From contig MFSY01000011.1 in assembly GCA_001785175.1 (NCBI GenBank), forward strand, positions 1 to 14,628: a DNA stretch of 14,628 nucleotides, read 5' to 3'. Shown one piece after another: positions 8,829-14,628 of this stretch (its first letter is position 1; every line of letters starts with the position of its first letter). Made by a program: the position numbers and the translations under genes. Source of the DNA: Candidatus Muproteobacteria bacterium RIFCSPHIGHO2_01_FULL_65_16. Lineage in GTDB: Bacteria > Pseudomonadota > Gammaproteobacteria > Acidiferrobacterales > Sulfurifustaceae. The notes beneath the pieces were generated by a model. It did not search any database and was not told where the DNA came from. It saw only the letters and a list, made by a program, of their open reading frames with translations.

Positions 8829-11006
8829 ATGGGCCAAACGAATTCATACAGGCGCGCTCTGTTGCTGCTCGCGCTGGCCGCGCTGTCCTGCAACGCCCGG
8901 GCCGAGTGGAACAATCCGTATCCGGCGGCGGAGGAAGGGAAGAACATTCTGTACACGGCGTTCCGCGAGCGCCCCAAGCATCTCGATCCGGCGCGCGCCT
9001 ACAGCTCCAACGAATATGATTTCATCGCCCAGATCTACGAGCCGCCGTTCCAGTACCATTATCTCAAGCGGCCGTACGCGCTCGCGCCGCTGACCGCCGT
9101 CGCGCTGCCGCGGCCGGCGTATCTCGATACCCAGAGTCGGCGCCTGCCGCCGGACGCGCCGCCCGCCGCCGTCGCCTACAGCGTCTATGAGATACGCATC
9201 CGGCCCGGGATTTACTATCAGCCGCACCCGGCCTTCGCCCGCGACGCCGCGGGCAAGCTTCTGTACCACGCGCTCGACGAGCGCGCGCTCGCCGGCAAAT
9301 ACGCCATCGCCGACTTTCCGCGGACCGGCACGCGCGAGCTGGTCGCCGCCGATTATGTCTACCAGATCAAGCGTCTGGCGCACCCCAAGCTTCACTCGCC
9401 CATCCTGAGCGTCATGGGCGAATACATCGTGGGCATGAAGGACTACGCCGCGACACTGACGCGGGCCTACGCCGATGTCGCCGGCGGGCGCGAGGACGGG
9501 GTGTATCTGGATCTGGCGCGCTACCCGCTCGCGGGCGCCGAGGCGGTGGATCGCTATACCTATCGCGTGAAGATCCGCGGCGTCTACCCGCAGATCCGCT
9601 ACTGGATGGCGATGCCGTTTTTCGCCCCGATGCCGCCCGAGGCCGAACGTTTTTTCTCCCAGCCCGGCATGCAGGCGCGCAATCTCACGCTCGACTGGTA
9701 TCCCGTCGGCACCGGGGCGTATATGCTCACGGTCAACGACCCGAACCGTCGGATGGTGCTCGAACGCAACCCCAATTATCACGACGAGTTCTACCCGCGC
9801 GCGGGCGAGCCGGCGGACGCGGGCCGGGGCCTGCTCGCCGACGCCGGCAAGCGGCTGCCGCTCATTGACAAGGTGGTGTTCAGCCGCGAGAAGGAGGGCA
9901 TCCCCTACTGGAACAAGTTCCTGCAGGGCTACTACGACCGCTCCGCGGTGCTTACCGAGAGCTTCGACCAGGCGGTCCGCCTCACCGGCAGCGGCGACAC
10001 CGACGTGACCGAGTCCATGAAGCAGAAGGGCATCCGCCTGCTCACGAGCGTCGCCGCCTCGACCTATTATCTCGGCTTCAACATGCTCGACCCGGTCGTC
10101 GGCGGTTACGGCGAGCGCGCGCGCAAGCTCCGGCAGGCCGTCTCCATCGCCATTGATTACGAGGAGCAGATCTCGATCTTCCGCAACGGCCGCGGCATCG
10201 CCGCCCAGGGCCCGCTGCCGCCCGGCATTTTCGGTTACGAGGACGGCTGCGCCGGCAGCAACCCGCACGTGTACGACTGCGTGCGCGGCGTACCGCGGCG
10301 CAAGCCGATCGAGTTCGCGCGCCGGCTGCTCTCCGAGGCCGGCTATCCGGACGGACGCGACGCGCGCACCGGCGCCCCGCTGACGCTCTATTTCGAAACC
10401 GCGGCCACCGGCCCGGAGGAGAAGGCGCGCCTCGACTGGATGCGCAAGCAGCTGCAGAAGTTGAACGTCCAGCTCGAGGTGCGCGCCACCGATTACAACC
10501 GCTTTCAGGAAAAGATGCGCAAGGGCGACGCGCAACTGTTCGAGTGGGGCTGGAACGCGGACTACCCGGACCCGGAGAATTTTCTGTTTCTGCTCTACGG
10601 CCCGAACCGCAAGGTCGGCGCGGACGGCGAGAACGCCGCCAACTACGACAATCCCGAGTTCAACCGTCTGTTCGAGCGCATGAAGAACATGGAGAACGGT
10701 CCCGAGCGGCTGGCTATCATCCGCCGGATGCTGGACGTGGCCCGCCGCGACGCGCCCTGGGCCTGGGGCGTGCACCCCAAGCTGTTCACGCTCGAGCACG
10801 CCTGGGTGCTCAACGCCAAGCCCAACAACATGGCGAACAACACGCTCAAGTACCTGCGGCTCGAGCCCGCGCCGCGCGCGCGCGACCGCGCGGCCTGGAA
10901 CCGGCCGGTGCTGTGGCCGGTGGCGGCGGTGTTGCTGCTGCTGGCGGCGGGCGCCGCGCCGGCGGTGATCGCCTATCGCCGGCGCGAGCGGACGGTGCGC
11001 CGGTGA
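8829..11006 (+). CDS. Peptide-type ABC transporter solute-binding protein (family 5) with C-terminal membrane anchor
   Basis: This is a 725-residue extracytoplasmic solute-binding protein of SBP_bac_5 (OppA/DppA/YejA) type. A signal sequence (RRALLLLALAALSCNARA, ending in an ARA cleavage site before Glu-Trp) is followed by the binding domain. Family signs include RPKHLDPARAYSSNEYDF near the start, LGFNMLDP in the middle and WNADYPDPENFLF near residues 573-585. It is longer than OppA (about 540) or YejA (about 600). The C-terminus is unusual: a hydrophobic segment (about 693-716, VLWPVAAVLLLLAAGAAPAV) followed by YRRRERTVRR, a typical membrane stop with a positive inside tail. It would tether the protein to the inner membrane. 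The start is ATG 8829; an in-frame TTG at 8820 has a slightly better ribosome site and cannot be excluded. The stop overlaps the next gene by 4 nt. The substrate is inferred to be a peptide. Confidence 0.88.
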   Translation: MGQTNSYRRALLLLALAALSCNARAEWNNPYPAAEEGKNILYTAFRERPKHLDPARAYSSNEYDFIAQIYEPPFQYHYLKRPYALAPLTAVALPRPAYLDTQSRRLPPDAPPAAVAYSVYEIRIRPGIYYQPHPAFARDAAGKLLYHALDERALAGKYAIADFPRTGTRELVAADYVYQIKRLAHPKLHSPILSVMGEYIVGMKDYAATLTRAYADVAGGREDGVYLDLARYPLAGAEAVDRYTYRVKIRGVYPQIRYWMAMPFFAPMPPEAERFFSQPGMQARNLTLDWYPVGTGAYMLTVNDPNRRMVLERNPNYHDEFYPRAGEPADAGRGLLADAGKRLPLIDKVVFSREKEGIPYWNKFLQGYYDRSAVLTESFDQAVRLTGSGDTDVTESMKQKGIRLLTSVAASTYYLGFNMLDPVVGGYGERARKLRQAVSIAIDYEEQISIFRNGRGIAAQGPLPPGIFGYEDGCAGSNPHVYDCVRGVPRRKPIEFARRLLSEAGYPDGRDARTGAPLTLYFETAATGPEEKARLDWMRKQLQKLNVQLEVRATDYNRFQEKMRKGDAQLFEWGWNADYPDPENFLFLLYGPNRKVGADGENAANYDNPEFNRLFERMKNMENGPERLAIIRRMLDVARRDAPWAWGVHPKLFTLEHAWVLNAKPNNMANNTLKYLRLEPAPRARDRAAWNRPVLWPVAAVLLLLAAGAAPAVIAYRRRERTVRR

Positions 11007-11983
11007 TCGCCTATATCGTCCGCCGGCTGCTGCACGCCGTGCCGATCCTCGTCGGCGTGAACCTGATCACGTTCGCGCTGTTTTTCTTCGTCAACAGCCC
11101 GGACGACATGGCCCGCATCCACCTGGGCGTGAAGCGCGTCACGCCCGAGGCGATCGCCAAGTGGAAGGAGGACCGCGGCTTCAACCGGCCGCTGTTCTAC
11201 AACGCCGCGGCCGCGGGCGCGGACAAGGTCGCGGACACGATCTTCTTCCGGCACTCGGTGCGCCTGTTCGCCGGCGATTTCGGCCGGTCCGAGGACGGGC
11301 GCGACATCCGGCGCGAGATCTTCCAGCGCATGTGGCCGAGCGTGGCCATCGCCCTGCCGACCTTCGCCGTCGGCATCCTGGTGTACATCACGTTCGCCAT
11401 GCTGCTCGCTTTTTTCCGCGGCACCTACCTGGACGCGTGGGGGGTCGTGGCCTGCGTCGGCATGATGTCCGTCTCGACGCTGTTCTACGTCATCGGCGGA
11501 CAGTACCTGGTGAGCAAGCTGTGGCATCTCGTGCCGATATCCGGCTACGACGCCGGCGGCCTGCACGCGCTCAAGTTCCTGGCGCTGCCGGTGATCGTGG
11601 GCGTGGTGAGCGGCGTCGGCTCGAGCACGCGGCTCTACCGCAGCTTCTTTCTCGAGGAGATCGGCAAGGACTACGTGCGCACCGCCCGCGCCAAGGGACT
11701 GTCCGAGCCGCGCGTGCTGTTCCGCCACGTGCTCGGAAACGCGCTGATACCGATCCTGACCGGGGTCGTGGTCGTGATCCCGCTGCTGTTCGTCGGCAGC
11801 CTGATCATGGAGTCGTTCTTCGGCATCCCCGGCCTCGGCAGCTACACGATAGACGCCATCACCTCGCAGGACTTCTTCGTCGTGCGCGCCATGGTGTTCC
11901 TGGGCGCGGTGCTATATATCGTCGGGCTCATTCTCACCGACATCAGCTATTCGCTGGCCGATCCGCGGGTGCGGCTGGAATAA
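11003..11983 (+). CDS. Peptide-type ABC transporter permease, DppB/OppB/YejB family
   Basis: This is a 326-residue integral membrane permease of BPD_transp_1 type. The N-terminus IAYIVRRLLHAVPILVGVNLITFALFFFV is the characteristic first membrane helix of DppB/OppB proteins. The cytoplasmic coupling (EAA) loop that contacts the ATPase is clear: KDYVRTARAKGLSEPRVLFRHVLGNALIP. The C-terminal LTDISYSLADPRVRLE is also typical. The start is GTG 11003, which overlaps the TGA of the upstream gene (GTGA), so translation is probably coupled; no separate Shine-Dalgarno site is evident. The open frame continues upstream inside the previous gene, but that part is the shadow of another frame. It is followed by a 151-nt gap filled mostly by a palindromic element. 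Confidence 0.93.
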   Translation: MIAYIVRRLLHAVPILVGVNLITFALFFFVNSPDDMARIHLGVKRVTPEAIAKWKEDRGFNRPLFYNAAAAGADKVADTIFFRHSVRLFAGDFGRSEDGRDIRREIFQRMWPSVAIALPTFAVGILVYITFAMLLAFFRGTYLDAWGVVACVGMMSVSTLFYVIGGQYLVSKLWHLVPISGYDAGGLHALKFLALPVIVGVVSGVGSSTRLYRSFFLEEIGKDYVRTARAKGLSEPRVLFRHVLGNALIPILTGVVVVIPLLFVGSLIMESFFGIPGLGSYTIDAITSQDFFVVRAMVFLGAVLYIVGLILTDISYSLADPRVRLE

Positions 11984-11991
11984 AACGGCAA

Positions 11992-12121
11992 TTCACAGGA
12001 TTAACAGGATTTTTCAGGATTTACAGGATTAAACCGTTGCGGAAATTACATCAGGACATTTTTATGCCTTCACAAGAATTAATCCTGTTAATCCTGCGGA
12101 ATCTTGTTAATCCTGTGAAAT
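11992..12121 (+). repeat. 9/10-nt unit-array palindrome between the permease genes (element 4)
   Basis: The left array holds four CAGGATTAA-type units starting at 11996, 12005, 12015 and 12024. The right array holds four TTAATCCTG-type units starting at 12079, 12088, 12097 and 12107. Counting from the outside inward, both arms have unit lengths 9, 10, 9, so even the one-base insertion is mirrored. Outer flanks also pair (ATTCA with TGAAAT). The spacer is about 45 nt. The element is AT-rich against GC-rich neighbours and occupies most of an intra-operon gap. The downstream permease ATG lies 14 nt beyond it. Confidence 0.88.
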
Positions 12122-12134
12122 CGGATCTTGTCTT

Positions 12135-13526
12135 ATGCCTTTTCAGTTAGTCTTCCTGTGGACCGACGTATTGATCTACGTGCTGCTCGCGGCCGTGATC
12201 GGCTTCGGGCTTTACGCCGCGCGCCACGAGCATCTGCGCGCGCCCTGGCGCCTGGTGGCGCGCCGGCCGCTGGCCGCGGCCGCGGCCGTGGTGCTGGCGG
12301 CCTATGCCGCGGTCGGGCTGCTCGATTCCTTCCACTTCCACGCGCGCCTGGCGGGCGGGGACGGGCGCTACTCCGCCGAGGTGCGGAGCCTGCTCGACGT
12401 GCTCGCCGCGCCGCTGCGCGCGCGCACGGAGAAGACCTACTCCGCGCCGTTCGCCACCCACGCCTACACGAAAGAGACGGTCGAGCATCCGGACGGGCGG
12501 GTCGCGCGCGAATACCCGCGCCTCGAGCACGGCGGCGCGCATCTCGAGGACCCGGGCGGGCGCGCGGCCGACATCGCGGCGCGCGCCGCGCTGGCGACGC
12601 TCGCCGGCCTCGGCCTGTGGGCGGTCGCGGTTGCGGGCCTCGTCGCCCTGCGGCGCCGGCGCGGGGAGACGCCGGCGTCGGTCTGGCGGCGATTTGCCCG
12701 CGGCGAGGATGAAATCCCGTGGCGCACGCTGCTCGTCACGCTCGGCGTCGTGCTCGTGCTCGCCGCCAACGCCGTCGGCCTGTCGTTTTACTATCACGTC
12801 TTCGGCACCGATCAGGTGGGCCAGGACGTGTTCTACCGCTCGCTCAAGAGCGTGCGCACCGGGCTGGTCATCGGCACGCTCACGACGCTCGTGATGTTGC
12901 CGTTCGCGCTGCTCTTCGGCATCGCGGCCGGCTACTTCCGCGGTTGGGTGGATAATATCATCCAGTATTTTTACACCACCCTGAACTCGATCCCGTGGGT
13001 GCTGCTCGTCGCCGCCTCGATCCTGAGCCTGCAAGTGTACATGGCCAACAATCCCGAGGCCTTCAATACCACGGCCGAGCGCGCGGACATGCGCCTGTTG
13101 TTCCTGTGCCTGATCATGGGCGTCACCAGCTGGACCGGCCTGTGCCGCCTGCTGCGCGGCGAGACCTTCAAGCTGCGCGAGGGCGATTACGTCCAGGCGG
13201 CCCGGGCGCTGGGCGCGAGCCACGGCGCCATCATGGCGCGCCACCTGTTGCCCAACGTCATGCACATCGTGCTCATCACCGTGGTCCTCGACTTCAGCAG
13301 CCTGGTGCTGGCCGAGGCGGTGTTGTCCTATGTCGGCGTCGGCGTGGATCCGACGATGGAGAGCTGGGGCAACATGATCAACGGCGCGCGTCTGGAGATG
13401 GCGCGCGAGCCGATGGTGTGGTGGAGCCTGACGGCGGCGTTTGTGTTCATGTTCGGGCTGGTGCTGGCGGCGAACCTGTTCGCCGACGCGGTGCGGGACG
13501 CGTTTGATCCGAGATTAAGAAAGTAG
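12135..13526 (+). CDS. Peptide-type ABC transporter permease, DppC/OppC/YejE family, with N-terminal extension
   Basis: This is a 463-residue permease, well above the usual 300-340. The C-terminal 270 residues are a normal DppC-type core: FGTDQVGQDVFYRS at 223-236, membrane helices, and the EAA coupling loop LREGDYVQAARALGASHGAIMARHLLPN. They end with LAANLFADAVRDAFDPRLRK. Ahead of this are extra segments: hydrophobic helices at about 5-29 and 45-63, a soluble charged stretch (about 66-146), and further helices at about 152-172 and 198-217. YejE proteins also have an insert before the GTD motif, so part of this may be family-typical. The ATG at 12135 has only a weak GGA 9 nt upstream. Its stop codon TAG (13524-13526) lies inside the first heptad of element 5. 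Confidence 0.9.
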   Translation: MPFQLVFLWTDVLIYVLLAAVIGFGLYAARHEHLRAPWRLVARRPLAAAAAVVLAAYAAVGLLDSFHFHARLAGGDGRYSAEVRSLLDVLAAPLRARTEKTYSAPFATHAYTKETVEHPDGRVAREYPRLEHGGAHLEDPGGRAADIAARAALATLAGLGLWAVAVAGLVALRRRRGETPASVWRRFARGEDEIPWRTLLVTLGVVLVLAANAVGLSFYYHVFGTDQVGQDVFYRSLKSVRTGLVIGTLTTLVMLPFALLFGIAAGYFRGWVDNIIQYFYTTLNSIPWVLLVAASILSLQVYMANNPEAFNTTAERADMRLLFLCLIMGVTSWTGLCRLLRGETFKLREGDYVQAARALGASHGAIMARHLLPNVMHIVLITVVLDFSSLVLAEAVLSYVGVGVDPTMESWGNMINGARLEMAREPMVWWSLTAAFVFMFGLVLAANLFADAVRDAFDPRLRK

Positions 13527-13612
13527 CAAGTAGCAAGCTGCAAGTTACAAGTAAACAACAAAAACACAATAGTACTTGCCACTTGATACTTGCTACTTGT
13601 CACTTGTAACTT
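13521..13612 (+). repeat. Heptad-array palindrome between permease and ATPase genes (element 5)
   Basis: The left array has five heptads at 13521-13555 (AAGTAGC at 13521 and 13528, then AAGCTGC, AAGTTAC and AAGTAAA). The right array has six at 13571-13612 (ends ACTT; GCTACTT at 13592). The spacer is 15 nt and A-rich. Every unit begins AAGT or AAGC on the left and ends ACTT on the right, with the variation confined to the other three positions. The first heptad contains the permease stop codon. The ATPase ATG follows 19 nt after the last unit. Confidence 0.87.
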
Positions 13613-13631
13613 GCCGTTGGCGAAGAAAACG

Positions 13632-14628
13632 ATGGCGGAAATCTTACTCAAAGTCGAGGAGCTGAGGACGTATTTCGATACGCCCGAAGGCGTTGTGCGC
13701 GCCGTGGACGGGATCAGCCTCGAGATCGCCCGCGGCGAGACCGTGGCGCTGCTGGGCGAGTCCGGCTGCGGCAAGTCCATCACCGCGCTGTCGCTGCTGC
13801 AGCTGGTGCCGGCGCCGGCCGGACGCATCGTCGGCGGCCACGTGTGGCTCGGCGATCTGGATGTCCTGACCCTGCCCGAGCGCGAGATGCGCCGCGTCCG
13901 CGGCCGGCGCATGGCCATGATCTTCCAGGAGCCCCAGACCTCGCTCAACCCGGTGCTCACCGTCGGCGCGCAGATCCGCGAGGCGCTGCCGGAAGGGCCC
14001 GGCCGCGCCGCGGCGCGGGCGCGGGTCGTGGAGCTGCTCACCGCCGTGGGTATCGCCGACCCCGAGCGCCGCTGCGACGAGTATCCGCACCAGCTCTCCG
14101 GCGGCATGAAGCAGCGGGTCATGATCGCGATCGCGCTCGCGGCCGAGCCGGACCTGCTGATCGCCGACGAGCCGACCACGGCGCTGGATGTCACCATCCA
14201 GGCGCAGATCCTGGAGCTGTTGCGCGAGTTGCAGCGCAAGACCGGCATGGCGATCCTGTTCATCACCCACGATCTTGGCGTGGTGGCGGAGATGGCCGAC
14301 CGGGTCGCGGTGATGTACGCCGGCCAGATCGTCGAGAGCGCGCCGCGCGCCCGGTTCTTCGCCGCGCCGCGCCATCCCTATTCGCAGAAGCTCTTCCGCT
14401 CGCTGCCGTCGCGCCTCAAGCGCGGCGCGGCGCTCGAGGTGATGGCCGGCGCGGTGCCCAAACTCACGCAGGAATTCCACGCCTGCCGCTTCGCCGACCG
14501 CTGCGACTTTGCCTGGGATCTGTGCCGCGCGCGCGCGCCGCGCTGGCTGGAGCAGGACGGGCAGGGGGTTCGCTGCCATCTGTATGACCGGGATGTCGTC
14601 GCGCCCAAGCGCGCCGCGCCCGCCGCGC
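13632..14628 (+). CDS. Peptide-type ABC transporter ATP-binding protein, OppD/DppD family (3' truncated by window)
   Basis: The frame is open from ATG 13632 to the right edge (332 codons). It encodes the cytoplasmic ATPase powering the adjacent permeases. Walker A GESGCGKS is at 42-49, the Q-loop Gln99 in MIFQEPQTSLNP, the signature LSGGMKQR at 155-162, Walker B LLIADE at 175-180 and the switch His213 in FITHDLG. After HPYSQKLFRSLPS comes the C-terminal oligopeptide-transporter domain with four cysteines (285, 291, 298, 315). In DppD-type proteins such cysteines have been associated with an iron-sulfur cluster. That domain makes a separate OppD/DppD subunit more likely than a fused double ATPase of YejF type, so a partner OppF/DppF gene would be expected just outside. 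The ribosome site is weak (GAAGA at 13622-13626). Confidence 0.93.
   Translation, partial: MAEILLKVEELRTYFDTPEGVVRAVDGISLEIARGETVALLGESGCGKSITALSLLQLVPAPAGRIVGGHVWLGDLDVLTLPEREMRRVRGRRMAMIFQEPQTSLNPVLTVGAQIREALPEGPGRAAARARVVELLTAVGIADPERRCDEYPHQLSGGMKQRVMIAIALAAEPDLLIADEPTTALDVTIQAQILELLRELQRKTGMAILFITHDLGVVAEMADRVAVMYAGQIVESAPRARFFAAPRHPYSQKLFRSLPSRLKRGAALEVMAGAVPKLTQEFHACRFADRCDFAWDLCRARAPRWLEQDGQGVRCHLYDRDVVAPKRAAPAA

Noticed and set aside
8829..8905. Lipoprotein signal (LAALSC) for the solute-binding protein
   Set aside because: The residues before Cys (A, L, S) fit the lipobox poorly, and the ARA site just after is a better signal peptidase I site.
8844..10799. Long minus-strand ORF antisense to the solute-binding protein gene (651 codons)
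   Set aside because: Same shadow effect; the translation is low-complexity, and the + strand frame has a signal peptide and family motifs.
10544..11002. N-terminal extension of the first permease upstream of GTG 11003
   Set aside because: This open frame lies inside the solute-binding protein gene and does not resemble permease sequence; the GTGA overlap gives the natural start.
5404..13612. CRISPR array interpretation of the repeats
   Set aside because: Units are 7-10 nt, contiguous, degenerate and inverted around a spacer. There are no 23-40 nt repeats with unique spacers and no cas genes.
5404..13612. Insertion sequences or MITEs
   Set aside because: No transposase, no shared terminal inverted repeat across elements, and no clear target-site duplication was seen by eye.

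Overview
The window is high-GC bacterial chromosome from a gammaproteobacterium. The order tig-clpP-clpX-lon-hupB-ppiD is the classic gammaproteobacterial arrangement. The following fabI plus a peptide-type ABC transporter recalls, from memory, the ppiD-fabI-transporter order of Pseudomonas, where a YejABEF/Npp-like system sits beside fabI. GC content, codon use and the style of intergenic repeats would fit a Chromatiales or Acidiferrobacterales-like lineage, but the sequence alone does not prove this.

Layout. Positions 1-2280 hold the 3' end of tig, then clpP and clpX, all on the + strand. A rho-independent terminator follows clpX (2310-2334). Next is lon, behind a textbook sigma-32 heat-shock promoter (2393-2422), then hupB, behind a near-consensus sigma-70 promoter (4905-4934). 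Two tRNA genes, Val(TAC) and Asp(GTC), lie between hupB and ppiD, with a strong terminator after tRNA-Asp. ppiD (+) converges on fabI (-). Divergent from fabI, a + strand transporter operon runs off the right edge: solute-binding protein, two permeases and an OppD/DppD-type ATPase. The left two thirds is therefore a protein quality-control cluster (ribosome-bound chaperone, ClpXP, Lon, periplasmic chaperone PpiD) with a nucleoid protein and tRNAs. The right third is lipid synthesis plus peptide uptake.

The genes are mostly ordinary. The most unusual feature is in the gaps. Six intergenic sites between 5404 and 13612 carry short palindromic elements built from tandem degenerate units with a fixed period: 7 nt at three sites, 8 nt at one, 8-9 nt at one and 9-10 nt at one. 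At most sites the unit array is followed by a short spacer and then the same kind of array in inverted orientation. The unit sequence differs between sites but the architecture does not. The elements fill gaps inside an operon whose other junction is a 4-nt overlap, they flank tRNAs, and one supplies the stop codon of a permease gene. I do not recognise a named repeat family for them.

Other points of note: a solute-binding protein with a C-terminal membrane anchor; a permease with about 170 extra N-terminal residues and extra membrane segments; a PpiD that keeps both parvulin histidines that E. coli PpiD lacks; and a ppiD promoter placed so that its mRNA would be essentially leaderless.
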